Of a stretch of DNA of 64,000 bases, positions 18,057 to 27,141 are shown one piece after another. Source of the DNA: an uncultured Bacteroides sp. (lineage in GTDB: Bacteria; Bacteroidota; Bacteroidia; Bacteroidales; Bacteroidaceae); the NCBI GenBank assembly GCA_900553815.1, contig USEY01000001.1:1-64000 (forward strand), read 5' to 3'. The stretch's first letter is position 1. Each line of letters starts with the position of its first letter. The notes under the pieces were generated by a model, which had not been told where the DNA came from, made no database searches, and saw only the letters and a list, made by a program, of their open reading frames with translations. The translations under genes and the position numbers were made by a program.

Positions 18057-18743
18057 ATGAACAATTACCGTATTTTAGTCGTGGACGATGAAGAAGATTT
18101 ATGCGAAATCTTGAAGTTCAACTTAGAGAATGAAGGTTATGAGGTAGACACGGCCAACTCGGCGGAAGAAGCTCTCAAAATGGACTTGAGCAGCTATCAA
18201 CTATTACTGCTCGATGTCATGATGGGCGAGATTTCAGGTTTCAAAATGGCCAGCATGCTCAAGAAGAACAAAGCAACTGCCAAGTTGCCCATCATTTTCA
18301 TTACAGCCAAAGACACCGAAAACGACACCGTAACCGGATTTAATCTGGGTGCCGACGACTATATCTCCAAACCCTTCTCGCTTCGCGAGGTCAGCGCACG
18401 CGTCAAAGCCGTACTGCGCCGTACACAACAACCCGACGAAGAGCGTATACCCGAACAGATAGTCTACAAAACCCTCGTACTGGACATTGTCAAAAAGAAA
18501 GTCTGCATAGACAATGAAGAAACACCCCTTACCAAAAAAGAATTCGAAATTCTTCTGCTACTTCTACAAAATAAAGGACGTGTATTCTCACGTGAAGATA
18601 TTTTGAGTCGTGTCTGGAGCGACGAAGTTTACGTACTCGACCGCACCATCGATGTAAATATCACTCGCCTGCGTAAAAAGATAGGCGCTTATGGAAAATG
18701 TATTGTAACACGTTTAGGATATGGATACTGCTTTGAAGCATAA
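18057..18743 (+). CDS. OmpR/PhoB-type response regulator
   Basis: The 228-aa protein has a receiver domain (1-120) with acidic pocket D10-D11, phospho-acceptor D53 (LLLLDVMMG) and the conserved Lys in ISKPF (about 105), followed by an OmpR winged helix (about 135-228, ending DRTIDVNITRLRKKIG, then a wing). It is not the RprY sequence I remember from B. fragilis. Its last 23 nt overlap the start of the histidine kinase gene, so the two are translationally coupled. Target genes are not evident. Confidence 0.93.
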   Translation: MNNYRILVVDDEEDLCEILKFNLENEGYEVDTANSAEEALKMDLSSYQLLLLDVMMGEISGFKMASMLKKNKATAKLPIIFITAKDTENDTVTGFNLGADDYISKPFSLREVSARVKAVLRRTQQPDEERIPEQIVYKTLVLDIVKKKVCIDNEETPLTKKEFEILLLLLQNKGRVFSREDILSRVWSDEVYVLDRTIDVNITRLRKKIGAYGKCIVTRLGYGYCFEA

Positions 18744-20517
18744 CGAAGAGAAACATTTTCTGTCATTCAGCCGCAAACTGTTTCTTTCAGTCATTTCACT
18801 GTTCATTGTTTTTGCAGCCTGCTTTATTGCCTACCAATACCAGCGCGAAAAGGAGTATAAGGTAGAATTGCTCAATATGCAACTGCAAGATTATAATGAC
18901 CTACTGCATTTGGCACTGAAACTGGAACAGGAACGTCCGCAAAAAGACATAGTGGACGACTACGTCAAAAGGCATAGCGACAAGAAACTGCGTGTAACTC
19001 TCATTGACCTGCAAGGCAATGTCATATACGACAGCAACAAAATAGACGAGCAAAATCTAAGAAATCATAGCGGACGTCCCGAGGTAAGCAAAGCACTGAA
19101 AGAAGGAAAAGGCTACGATGTCAGGCGCACTTCAGAAACTACCGGAACGTCTTACTTCTATTCTGCCACCCACTACTCCGACATCATCATCCGCACGGCA
19201 TTGCCCTACGACTTGAATCTTATTAAAAGTCTGTCGGCCGATTTGCATTATATCTGGTTCACACTGGCCATCACCCTTTTGCTGATTTTTGTATTCTACA
19301 AGTTCACCTCCAAACTGGGAACAGCCATCAACCACCTGCGCGAATTTGCCAAACGCGCCGACCGCAACGAGCCTTTCGATACAGACCTTCAGTCGGCTTT
19401 TCCACACAACGAATTGGGTGAAATCTCGCAACACATCATACAAATCTACAAGCGTCTGCGTGAGACCAAGGAAGCCCTCTATATAGAACGCGAAAAACTG
19501 ATAATGCACCTGCAAACCTCGCGCGAAGGTCTTGGCATCTTCACCAAAGACAAAAAAGAGATTCTGGTAAACAACCTGTTTACGCAGTACGGCAACCTCA
19601 TATCTGACTCCAACCTGCAAACCACGGAAGAAATCTTTTCCATCAGCGAATTCCAGAAGCTCATGGCTTTCATAGATAAAGTACAGAAAAGGCCTACCGA
19701 CAAGGAAGAAAAAAGAATGTCCATACACATTAACAAAAACGGACGCATGTTTGTAGTAGAGTGTATCGTATTCCAAGACTCTAACTTTGAGATATCTATC
19801 AACGACATCACACAGGAAGAGGAACAGATAAGACTGAAACGACAACTGACACAAAACATTGCCCACGAACTGAAGACACCTGTCAGCAGCATACAGGGCT
19901 ACTTGGAAACCATTGTAAGCAACGACAACATTCCGCGCGAAAAGATGCAAGACTTTCTGGAGCGTTGCTATGCACAAAGCAACCGGCTCACACGCCTGCT
20001 GCGCGATATATCCGTCCTGACACGCATGGACGAGGCAGCCAATATGATAGACATGGAAAAAGTAGATGTCAGCCTGCTGGTAGCCAACATTGTCAACGAA
20101 GTATCGCTGGAACTGGAGCAAAAACAGATAACAGTAGTCAATTCGCTGAAACCCCGCATACAGCTGCGAGGCAACTACTCACTGCTCTACTCCATCTTCC
20201 GCAACCTCATGGACAATGCCATTGCCTATGCAGGAACGAACATACACATCAACATCAGCTGCTTCCGCGAAGACGAGCACTTCTATTACTTCAGCTTTGC
20301 CGATACGGGTGTAGGTGTAGCTCCCGAACACCTCAACCGCTTGTTCGAACGCTTCTACCGGGTAGACAAGGGACGCTCACGCAAACTGGGCGGTACCGGA
20401 CTGGGACTGGCTATCGTGAAAAACGCCGTACTGATACACGGAGGAACTATCTCGGCCAAGAACAACCAAGGCGGCGGACTGGAATTCATCTTCACCTTGG
20501 CCAAAGACAAACAATAA
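18721..20517 (+). CDS. sensor histidine kinase
   Basis: The 598-aa inner-membrane kinase has a first transmembrane helix (about 18-38), a periplasmic sensor of about 130 residues, a second helix (about 172-192), a linker with HAMP/PAS-like features, and a HisKA domain with phospho-His 382 (NIAHELKTPVSS). The ATPase domain shows NLMDNAIAYAG, DTGVG and GGTGLGLAIV. It pairs with the overlapping regulator upstream. The signal is unknown; the periplasmic part has no recognised ligand fold. A strong terminator follows 32 nt after its stop. Confidence 0.93.
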   Translation: MDTALKHNEEKHFLSFSRKLFLSVISLFIVFAACFIAYQYQREKEYKVELLNMQLQDYNDLLHLALKLEQERPQKDIVDDYVKRHSDKKLRVTLIDLQGNVIYDSNKIDEQNLRNHSGRPEVSKALKEGKGYDVRRTSETTGTSYFYSATHYSDIIIRTALPYDLNLIKSLSADLHYIWFTLAITLLLIFVFYKFTSKLGTAINHLREFAKRADRNEPFDTDLQSAFPHNELGEISQHIIQIYKRLRETKEALYIEREKLIMHLQTSREGLGIFTKDKKEILVNNLFTQYGNLISDSNLQTTEEIFSISEFQKLMAFIDKVQKRPTDKEEKRMSIHINKNGRMFVVECIVFQDSNFEISINDITQEEEQIRLKRQLTQNIAHELKTPVSSIQGYLETIVSNDNIPREKMQDFLERCYAQSNRLTRLLRDISVLTRMDEAANMIDMEKVDVSLLVANIVNEVSLELEQKQITVVNSLKPRIQLRGNYSLLYSIFRNLMDNAIAYAGTNIHINISCFREDEHFYYFSFADTGVGVAPEHLNRLFERFYRVDKGRSRKLGGTGLGLAIVKNAVLIHGGTISAKNNQGGGLEFIFTLAKDKQ

Positions 20518-20549
20518 CAAGCGGCACGCCACATCGTGGCATCCAACAC

Positions 20550-20598
20550 AACAAGCGGCCTACAAGCACACTCCGCATAAAAATGTAGGCCGCTTGTT
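20550..20598 (+). terminator. terminator of the two-component operon
   Basis: A perfect 15-bp stem pairs 20550-20564 with 20584-20598. No long T-tract follows on the plus strand. The right arm touches the weak -33 element of the riboswitch promoter. Confidence 0.7.
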
Positions 20599-20628
20599 CG
20601 TTCATATCCAAAAACTTTTCTATCTTTG
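20597..20628 (+). promoter_or_regulatory. promoter of the riboswitch-tnaA transcript
   Basis: The -7 box TATCTTTG (20621-20628) is perfect and a TTCG -33-like box lies 20 nt upstream. The riboswitch begins within a few nt of the expected transcript start. Confidence 0.7.
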
Positions 20629-20634
20629 CAGTGC

Positions 20635-20815
20635 ATCGGTTTGTTTTCATCCTTCGGTGAAAACAATTAAAAGGGAATCAGGTGCAAATCCTGAACAGTC
20701 CCGCTGCTGTAAGTTTCAAACAAAGGCTTCAGGCAACCACTTCGAGCCACTGGACGGAACATCCGTACCGGGAAGGCGCCTGTAGCAGAAACAAGTCAGA
20801 AGACCTGCCATGCAA
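20635..20815 (+). ncRNA. cobalamin riboswitch
   Basis: Conserved cobalamin-aptamer segments are read in order: aaaagggaatc, aggtgcaaatcctg, cagtcccgctgctgtaa (20698-20715 area), a variable arm, gccactg, ggaaggcgcc and the closing B12 box agtcagaagacctgcc (about 20794-20809). This is the adenosyl/methyl-cobalamin riboswitch that usually lowers expression of B12 uptake genes when B12 is plentiful. Here the next gene is tryptophanase, not a transporter. Confidence 0.9.
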
Positions 20816-21112
20816 CCCCATTATCATTGCTTTCGAGGAAAAAGCGTTGAGTTTGAAGAACCGGACAACTATTCTCCGTCCAAATCATTTCATCCCAACT
20901 GATTCAAAGAAAGTAAAAGGTAAATAAACTCTGCCAAGTTTATTGAAGATGTCCGGCCGAAGTGATTTCGCCCGGACATTTGCATTACAAAAGGTCAGCG
21001 TTTGTTTGTATTTTACAAGAAAATACATTATCTTCGGCTCATCTGTAATAAGTTAGCGACTTATTCTGTTAACCAAATGTCAAACCCTCAAAAAAAGAAA
21101 AGGAAATCAGCT
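20816..21112 (+). promoter_or_regulatory. expression platform and tnaA leader
   Basis: Between aptamer and tnaA lie two hairpins: aataaact/agtttatt (20923-20930 with 20937-20944) and atgtccgg/ccggacat (20949-20956 with 20972-20979). The second may be a terminator or a switch element, though the following T-tract is weak. No convincing short gene is seen. Confidence 0.5.
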
Positions 21113-22486
21113 ATGGAACTACCTTTTGCCGAATCATGGAAAATAAAGATGGTGGAACCCATCCGTAAAAGCACCCGACAAGAACGTGAACAATGGCTCA
21201 AAGAGGCCCACTACAACGTATTTCAACTGAAATCTGAACAAGTTTATATCGACCTGATTACCGACTCGGGTACAGGCGCCATGAGCGACCGCCAATGGGC
21301 TGGCATGATGCTGGGCGACGAAAGCTATGCCGGCGCCACATCGTTCTTCAAACTCAAGGAAACCATCAACCGGCTGACCGGATTTGAATACGTCATTCCC
21401 ACTCATCAGGGAAGAGCTGCCGAAAATGTGCTCTTCTCTTACCTGGTACACGAAGGCGACATTGTTCCCGGAAACTCGCACTTCGACACCACCAAAGGAC
21501 ACATTGAGGGACGCAAGGCATTTGCACTGGACTGCACCGTAGACGAGGCCCGGCAGACACAGCTTGAAGTGCCCTTCAAAGGCAACGTTGACCCCGCCAA
21601 ACTGGAGAAAGCCCTTCAGGAACATGCCGACCGCATTCCTTTCATCATCGTCACCATCACCAACAACACGGCAGGCGGACAACCCGTGTCCATGCAAAAC
21701 CTGCGCGAAGTGCGTGCCATAGCCGACAAGTACGGAAAACCCGTATTGTTCGACTCGGCCCGCTTTGCCGAAAACGCCTACTTCATCAAGACACGCGAAG
21801 AAGGCTACCAGGACAAAACCATCAAACAGATAGCCCGAGAAATGTTCAGCCTGGCCGACGGTATGACCATGAGTGCGAAAAAAGACGGCATCGTCAACAT
21901 GGGCGGCTTCATTGCCACCAACCGGCAAGACTGGTACGAGGGTGCCAAAGGCTTCTGCGTACAATTTGAAGGTTACCTGACCTACGGAGGCATGAACGGA
22001 CGCGATATGAATGCACTGGCCATTGGTCTGGATGAAAATACGGAATTCGACAATCTGGAAACCCGCATCAGACAAGTACAATACCTGGCCGACAAGCTCG
22101 ATGAATACGGTATTCCCTACCAGCGTCCGGCAGGCGGACATGCCATCTTTATTGACGCGCCCCAAGTGCTGACCCACGTACCCAAAGAAGAATTCCCGGC
22201 ACAGACTCTCACCATAGAACTATATCTGGAAGCAGGCATACGAGGCTGCGAGATAGGCTACCTGCTGGCCGACCGTGACCCCGTAACGCGCGAAAACCGT
22301 TTCACCGGACTGGACCTGCTGCGTCTTGCCATACCACGCAGAGTCTATACAGACAACCACATGAATGTTGTGGCAGCTGCGCTGAAAAATGTCTATGACC
22401 ACCGCGAAAGCATTACACGCGGTGTACGGATTGCCTGGGAGGCTCCGCTGATGAGACACTTCACCGTACAGTTGGAAAGACTGTAA
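21113..22486 (+). CDS. tnaA: tryptophanase
   Basis: The 457-aa PLP enzyme splits tryptophan into indole, pyruvate and ammonia. The PLP-binding lysine is K257 in MTMSAKKDGIVNMGG; THQGRAAEN (about 97-105) and FDSARFAENA (about 213) are other active-site stretches shared by tryptophanase and tyrosine phenol-lyase. Family members from Bacteroides are called tryptophanases and start MELPFAESW, so I take the ATG at 21113 with GGA upstream; the open frame runs back to 21002. No tnaB permease or tnaC-like leader peptide is adjacent. The cobalamin riboswitch upstream predicts control by B12. Confidence 0.93.
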   Translation: MELPFAESWKIKMVEPIRKSTRQEREQWLKEAHYNVFQLKSEQVYIDLITDSGTGAMSDRQWAGMMLGDESYAGATSFFKLKETINRLTGFEYVIPTHQGRAAENVLFSYLVHEGDIVPGNSHFDTTKGHIEGRKAFALDCTVDEARQTQLEVPFKGNVDPAKLEKALQEHADRIPFIIVTITNNTAGGQPVSMQNLREVRAIADKYGKPVLFDSARFAENAYFIKTREEGYQDKTIKQIAREMFSLADGMTMSAKKDGIVNMGGFIATNRQDWYEGAKGFCVQFEGYLTYGGMNGRDMNALAIGLDENTEFDNLETRIRQVQYLADKLDEYGIPYQRPAGGHAIFIDAPQVLTHVPKEEFPAQTLTIELYLEAGIRGCEIGYLLADRDPVTRENRFTGLDLLRLAIPRRVYTDNHMNVVAAALKNVYDHRESITRGVRIAWEAPLMRHFTVQLERL

Positions 22487-22505
22487 TCAAACCTCTGAGA
22501 AACAA

Positions 22506-22540
22506 CGTGGAACGGAAAAGGCCTTAATCGACCGTCCACG
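22506..22540. terminator. weak hairpin between convergent tnaA and PPTase genes
   Basis: cgtggaacgg (22506-22515) can pair with ccgtccacg (22532-22540) with one bulge. It overlaps the stop codon of the PPTase gene and lacks a clear T-run. Confidence 0.35.
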
Positions 22541-23150
22541 TCAATACAAAATCGGGATGGAGCAGATAACGGATAAGAAACTCACGTTGCTGCTCCGTTC
22601 TATATTCACGGGCATGAAATTCGCCCCGCTCTTGCGGAACGAACGGGAATATTTGCAAATGAGCACAGAAATCCACCTCTGAAGAATTCATACACTTGAA
22701 CATCACTTCCTTGGCCGACCAATGAAGCAAAAGACTCCAGGTATCATCACCCCAATAAGGAGCCGGCTGCTCGTCAGGACGCACGAACTTCGATGCAACC
22801 CGCCGAACACGGGCAGCATACTGCTCAATATCAATGCCAACCGAGGCCTGACCCAGAATCAGAGCTACATAACCACGCGTATGCGATATGCTGATATGAA
22901 AACTCCCGTCAGCCAGATAAGGCTTACCTGAAGGCAAGTAGGCTATTTCTTTGTCGGCACCTGCCAGATTGCGTAACAACAACCTTACAGACAACCATTC
23001 CTGCTTGCGCTGAGGCGAACGAAAGCGCTCATCAGCCTGACGGCACAGGTCCGTACCCGCCAATAAGCGGCACAATTCTTCGAATGACTCATCCATCCGC
23101 CAGACTCCCAGCAGAAACCCTTCTTCCTTATGACGTAAAAAAAGACTCAA
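22524..23150 (-). CDS. 4'-phosphopantetheinyl transferase
   Basis: This enzyme adds phosphopantetheine from CoA to the Ser of acyl- or peptidyl-carrier proteins. The ACPS-fold motifs are VGIDIEQ (metal-binding Asp and Glu) and LLHWSAKEVMFK, about 60 residues apart, in a Sfp/HetI-like two-domain protein. The open frame extends to an ATG at 23192 inside gldE, but a TTG at 23150 lies 9 nt after a perfect GGAGG and starts the conserved part (SLFLRHKEEGFLLG), giving about 208 aa. It overlaps or abuts the end of gldE, so the two are co-translated. Confidence 0.88.
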   Translation of the reverse strand: MSLFLRHKEEGFLLGVWRMDESFEELCRLLAGTDLCRQADERFRSPQRKQEWLSVRLLLRNLAGADKEIAYLPSGKPYLADGSFHISISHTRGYVALILGQASVGIDIEQYAARVRRVASKFVRPDEQPAPYWGDDTWSLLLHWSAKEVMFKCMNSSEVDFCAHLQIFPFVPQERGEFHAREYRTEQQREFLIRYLLHPDFVLTWTVD

Positions 23151-23166
23151 AACAAAATGCCTCCGT

Positions 23167-24516
23167 TTATTCTTTATCAGCAGCCTGTTCAACTGGCTTA
23201 TTGATGGTAAATTTCACTTTCAGAATGCGGCGGTTATCCATCTCAAGCACCTCAAATTCGTAGTTGCCATGAACAACCTTCTCGTGCACCGTAGGAAATT
23301 CTCCCTTCACCTCCAACAGCAATCCGGCTACAGTGTCGGCCTCGCCCACTACATCATCAAAGGTATCCTCATCAATCTGGGTCACCTTGAAGAAATCTGT
23401 CAGCTGCGTCTTGCCTTCAAACATCCAGGAGTGGTCGTTCAGCACGGTGTAAGTACGTTCTTCATCGTCATACTCATCGCGTATCTCGCCCACGATTTCC
23501 TCTATGATGTCTTCCATCGTCACAATACCCGATGTTCCGCCAAATTCGTCCACCACAATGGCTATGTGAATCTTGTTGGCCTGAAAGTCACGCAACAGGT
23601 CATTAATCATTTTTGTCTCGGGAACAAAATAGGCAGGACGTATGAGTGACTGCCAGCGGAAGTTATCCCCCTTATTCAGATGGGGCAACAAGTCCTTGAT
23701 ATAAAGTACTCCCTTGATATTGTCGCGTGTCTCCGCATATACCGGTATACGCGAATAAACATTCTCCACGATGCACTGCAACACATCCTTGTAAGGTGTC
23801 TTGATTTCCAAGTCCACCACGTCCAAGCGCGAAGTCATCACCTCTTTTACCGTCTCTCCACCGAAGCGGATGATACCCTCCAGAATATTATTTTCTTCGG
23901 ACAACTCAGCCTTGTCGGTCAGTTCCAAGGCATGCGACAACTCGTCTACCGAAATATTGTGATTGCGGTGTGCAAAACGCTTGTTAAGGAACGAGGTAGA
24001 ACGCACCAACATGGAGGAAAACGGATAGAAGAGCGTGCGGAAAGCACAAATGCCCGGAGCCGCAAAACGACAAAACGCCAACGTCTTTTGCGCCGAAAAA
24101 ATCTTAGGCATGATTTCGCCGAAAAGCAACAGCAGGAATGTAAGGATTACAGTGAGAATCAGGAATTCCGCTATCGGGGAATGGAACGTAAACACGTCCA
24201 TGAAAAAGAAATTGCACAACATGATGATGGCCACGTTCACCAGATTGTTTGTAATCAGGATGGTAGCCAGCAAACGCTCCGAGTCTTTCAGCAAGAACTG
24301 AATGCGCTCGTCAGACGGATGTCTGTTTTCTTCAATCGTGTTCAAGTCTGCCGGCGAAAGCGAAAAGAATGCTATTTCCGATGCAGATGCAAAACCAGAA
24401 ACAAGCAGGAGCAAACCTGCCAGAACAATGGCTATAATAGCCGACACAGAAGGTGTTTGTACAGAAATACTGTCAAAAATAGAAGCCAACTGGCTTAAAA
24501 ATGAGTCCGGGTCCAA
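23167..24516 (-). CDS. gldE: GldE-type CBS-domain membrane protein
   Basis: The 449-aa protein has an N-terminal CNNM/DUF21 membrane domain with about four hydrophobic segments (about 25-170), two CBS domains (about 215-340, with VMTSRLDVVDL and IAIVVDEFGGTSGIVT) and a C-terminal CorC_HlyC domain. The family includes GldE of gliding Bacteroidetes and putative Mg/Co exporters; Bacteroides does not glide, so metal or envelope function is likelier. The start is a TTG at 24516. It lies 23 nt after ssb. Confidence 0.9.
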   Translation of the reverse strand: MDPDSFLSQLASIFDSISVQTPSVSAIIAIVLAGLLLLVSGFASASEIAFFSLSPADLNTIEENRHPSDERIQFLLKDSERLLATILITNNLVNVAIIMLCNFFFMDVFTFHSPIAEFLILTVILTFLLLLFGEIMPKIFSAQKTLAFCRFAAPGICAFRTLFYPFSSMLVRSTSFLNKRFAHRNHNISVDELSHALELTDKAELSEENNILEGIIRFGGETVKEVMTSRLDVVDLEIKTPYKDVLQCIVENVYSRIPVYAETRDNIKGVLYIKDLLPHLNKGDNFRWQSLIRPAYFVPETKMINDLLRDFQANKIHIAIVVDEFGGTSGIVTMEDIIEEIVGEIRDEYDDEERTYTVLNDHSWMFEGKTQLTDFFKVTQIDEDTFDDVVGEADTVAGLLLEVKGEFPTVHEKVVHGNYEFEVLEMDNRRILKVKFTINKPVEQAADKE

Positions 24517-24539
24517 AGATTTTATGTTTAGTTGAACAA

Positions 24540-25019
24540 TTAGAACGGCAAATCGTCGCTCTGTGAATTATCTGTTGCCATAGTCTGAGGCTGCGATGAC
24601 TGGGCCGGCGATGCGTAGGTCACTCCCCCACCATTCTGTGCGACAGGAGCAGCACCACCCGCCGATGCGGCAGCATTGCCGCCCTTGGGGGTCAGCATCT
24701 CCATGTTGTCCACAAAAATCTCAGTCACATAGCGTTTTGCACCAGTCTGGTCGTCGTAGGAACGGGTTCTGATTTTACCCTCAATATAGAGTTTGTCGCC
24801 CTTGTGCACATACTTTTCCACCACTTCGGCCATACCACGCCGATAGACTACGATATTATGCCAGTCCGTGCGGTCGGGAACTTGTGTTCCGTTTTGCAGC
24901 GTATAGCCACGTTCGGTGGTAGCCAGCGAAAAATTGGCAACTCCGCTTCCACCCTCAAAATACCTGACCTGAGGATCTTGTCCTACATTTCCTATCAATA
25001 TCACTTTATTTACTGACAT
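24540..25019 (-). CDS. ssb: single-stranded DNA-binding protein
   Basis: The 159-aa protein has an OB fold (1-115: MSVNKVILIGNVGQDPQVR at the start), a Gly/Ala/Gln-rich linker and the acidic tail DDLPF that binds partner proteins. Length is typical. A ribosome site AAGGAG sits 5 nt before the ATG and a -7 box precedes it, so ssb can be transcribed apart from mutY. It lies between mutY and gldE. Confidence 0.96.
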   Translation of the reverse strand: MSVNKVILIGNVGQDPQVRYFEGGSGVANFSLATTERGYTLQNGTQVPDRTDWHNIVVYRRGMAEVVEKYVHKGDKLYIEGKIRTRSYDDQTGAKRYVTEIFVDNMEMLTPKGGNAAASAGGAAPVAQNGGGVTYASPAQSSQPQTMATDNSQSDDLPF

Positions 25020-25044
25020 ACTATCTCCTTTATATAATTTGCGC

Positions 25045-25052
25045 CAAAAATA
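25045..25052 (-). promoter_or_regulatory. -7 box of ssb
   Basis: TATTTTTG on the minus strand matches TAnnTTTG and lies 26 nt before the ssb ATG, in the short gap after mutY. Confidence 0.5.
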
Positions 25053-25091
25053 GCGAGAATATAGACTCCATGCAAGAATTACAAACGTTTT

Positions 25092-26132
25092 TTAAAGATA
25101 TTTCTCCAAGAAGGCGTGCACCAGCCGGGGCACGGCATAATGCCCCAACTCGGCCAGTTCCACCCGCTGATAGGAACCAAATGCACCGGCTTCGGCCGGC
25201 AACTCCACCTCATAGAAATTGGCATGTATGACCCTGTGCGACAAAACATGCTTCACACCCCTGCATACGCTCTTAATCACCGGTTGGCCTGCCCCGGCCA
25301 ACAGCTGTCTGACCTGTGGCAAAGCCAGAAAAGCCTCTTCGGCCAGTTCTGCTTCTGTTTCAATGAGCGGCAATTCAAACAGGTTCTTCCAGATATCGTT
25401 GCCCGTCCGCTTATTAATATAGGTATAGCTGCCCTGCCGCACAAAGAGGTAGTTGAAGTATCGGTCGGTGATCTTCGTCTTATGCTGCTTCACCGGCAGG
25501 CGACTCACACTGCCCTGCGACAAAGCCGAACAGCTGTCGGCCAGCGGGCAATACATGCACGCCGGATTTTGCGGCGTGCACTGCACGGCGCCAAAGTCCA
25601 TAATGGCCTGGTTGTAGGTACCCGGATGTGCCTTGTCCAGCATTTCATCGGCCAAGGCGGCAAAAATTTTCTTGCCTTCGGTCGTATCGATGGGTGTATC
25701 TATGCCCAGATAGCGGGCGAGCACACGATACACATTGCCGTCCACTACCGCGTATGGCATACCGTAGGCAATGGAGCAGATAGCAGCAGCCGTATAATCG
25801 CCCACACCCTTCAACGCCCTCACCCCTTCGTAGGTATCCGGAAAACGGCCATTCATGCTACGCGCCGCCTCGTGTAGATTGCGTGCCCGCGAATAGTAGC
25901 CCAATCCCTGCCAATATTTCAGCACTTCATCTTCCGAAGCCTCGGCCAAAGTGGAAACATTAGGGAAACGCTCCATGAAACGGAGAAAATAATCGTATCC
26001 CTGTGCCACCCGGGTTTGTTGCAGGATGATTTCGGAAATCCATATACGATAAGGGTCGGTCGTACCCCGCCATGGCAGCTCGCGCTTGTTCTCGGCATAC
26101 CAGGCCATCAAAGTCTCTGTAAAAATATTCAT
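25092..26132 (-). CDS. mutY: A/G-specific adenine DNA glycosylase
   Basis: The 346-aa repair enzyme removes adenine opposite 8-oxoguanine. Motifs: catalytic Glu in SEIILQQTRV (about 35), helix-hairpin-helix LKGVGDYTAAA (about 110), catalytic Asp in VVDGNVYRV (about 131), the 4Fe-4S site C-x6-C-x2-C-x5-C (CTPQNPACMYCPLADSC, about 188), and a C-terminal NUDIX-like domain (about 225-346). The frame also has an ATG at 26150, but MNIFTETLMAW at 26132 is the family start. It heads the mutY-ssb-gldE-PPTase row. Confidence 0.95.
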   Translation of the reverse strand: MNIFTETLMAWYAENKRELPWRGTTDPYRIWISEIILQQTRVAQGYDYFLRFMERFPNVSTLAEASEDEVLKYWQGLGYYSRARNLHEAARSMNGRFPDTYEGVRALKGVGDYTAAAICSIAYGMPYAVVDGNVYRVLARYLGIDTPIDTTEGKKIFAALADEMLDKAHPGTYNQAIMDFGAVQCTPQNPACMYCPLADSCSALSQGSVSRLPVKQHKTKITDRYFNYLFVRQGSYTYINKRTGNDIWKNLFELPLIETEAELAEEAFLALPQVRQLLAGAGQPVIKSVCRGVKHVLSHRVIHANFYEVELPAEAGAFGSYQRVELAELGHYAVPRLVHAFLEKYL

Positions 26133-26400
26133 GCGGCAAAAATACAGCATTTTATATTCATCCTGCGGATTATACCTGCAAAAAAAGCAATATCCAGCCT
26201 ATGCGAAGCCGAGTTCATGCTCAGCCGTTACTGACCTCCAAGTTCTTTTCCGGTACATTGCCCTGCAAAGATACAATGCACACCATCGCTTGAAATAAGA
26301 AAAAAGAACAACCAGCCCCCATGCCGACCACTACCGCACACCGAAGCATCAACTGACCGAATCGTACAAATAGAACATCCACCCTTCCGACACACCTCCA

Positions 26401-26455
26401 TCGTACCCCATTCGTACCTCAGTCGTACCTGGTTCGTACCTGCTCCGTATAAAAT
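26401..26455. repeat. 11-bp tandem repeat array
   Basis: The word tcgtacc recurs at 26401, 26412, 26423 and 26434, with a weaker fifth copy at 26445, giving exactly 11-nt spacing, one helical turn. A lone tcgtac also occurs at 26362. No known protein site is recognised. Confidence 0.8.
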
Positions 26456-26747
26456 TCCTCTCTATGGAACGAAGCAGAAGCGAATCAGGCTGGTTACTGC
26501 AGAGGTGGAATCTGACTTTTGGAACATCGCACTCCATGTCCAGATATGTCCGAAAACAATCCTTCTATCTTTACCTCCCTGCACAAGATTTATACATGCC
26601 CCAAACTGCCACATATATATAGGTAAAGAACGTACGGAGCCTCATCAAAGGGTTTCACTTTCCAACTGCTTCAAAGGGAAATAACTCGTTATCAACCTAA
26701 TAAAATTTAAGCGAGAGATTTTTTTTTAGAAAATAGTCTGAAATATA

Positions 26748-26779
26748 TTTTTCAGAGACGCGGAAAAGCTATATATTTG
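26748..26779 (+). promoter_or_regulatory. promoter of the HU gene
   Basis: The -7 box TATATTTG (26772-26779) is perfect; a TTTC -33-like box (26749-26752) lies 19 nt upstream. The HU ATG is 52 nt downstream. Confidence 0.65.
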
Positions 26780-26830
26780 CAGTCCAAAAAATTAAGAAAA
26801 TAAGAGTAATAATATTTTTTTTAAAGAAAA

Positions 26831-27106
26831 ATGACTAAAGCTGATATTGTAAACGAGATTGCAAAGAACACCGGGATTGACAAAGTCACAGTACTGACAA
26901 CCGTTGAAGCATTTATGGATGCAGTAAAGGCATCTTTATCAAAAGATGAGAATGTATATCTCCGTGGATTTGGTAGTTTCATTGTAAAGAAGAGAGCCCA
27001 GAAGACAGCTCGTAACATCTCAAAGAACACGACTATCATCATCCCCGAGCACAACATTCCCGCCTTTAAGCCGGCAAAAACATTCACTCTTTCAGTGAAG
27101 AAATAA
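26831..27106 (+). CDS. HU-family DNA-binding protein
   Basis: The 91-aa protein shows the full HU/IHF pattern: MTKADIVNEIAKNTG at the start, GFGSF (about 46-50), and the DNA-clamping arm region (RNISKNTTIIIPEHNIPAFKP, about 62-82). It bends and packs DNA. The arm has PEHNIPAFKP instead of the E. coli IPAAKVPAFK type. It is followed closely by the 30-aa basic protein gene. Confidence 0.94.
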   Translation: MTKADIVNEIAKNTGIDKVTVLTTVEAFMDAVKASLSKDENVYLRGFGSFIVKKRAQKTARNISKNTTIIIPEHNIPAFKPAKTFTLSVKK

Positions 27107-27141
27107 TAACCATTAGTATTAACCAATAAAATTTTGAAGCT

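Larger units (their letters stand above)
26133..26830. other. gene-free divergent region between mutY and HU
   Basis: No real gene is seen; a 62-codon minus frame covers the repeat. It contains an 11-bp tandem array (26401-26455) and the HU promoter. GC falls toward HU. Confidence 0.6.

Noticed and set aside
18057..20517. RprX/RprY pair of B. fragilis
   Set aside because: The receiver N-terminus (NNYRILVVDDEEDL) does not match the RprY start I remember; only the general OmpR type is supported.
21134..22177. 347-codon minus frame opposite tryptophanase
   Set aside because: Antisense shadow of a clear PLP enzyme, no signal for translation.
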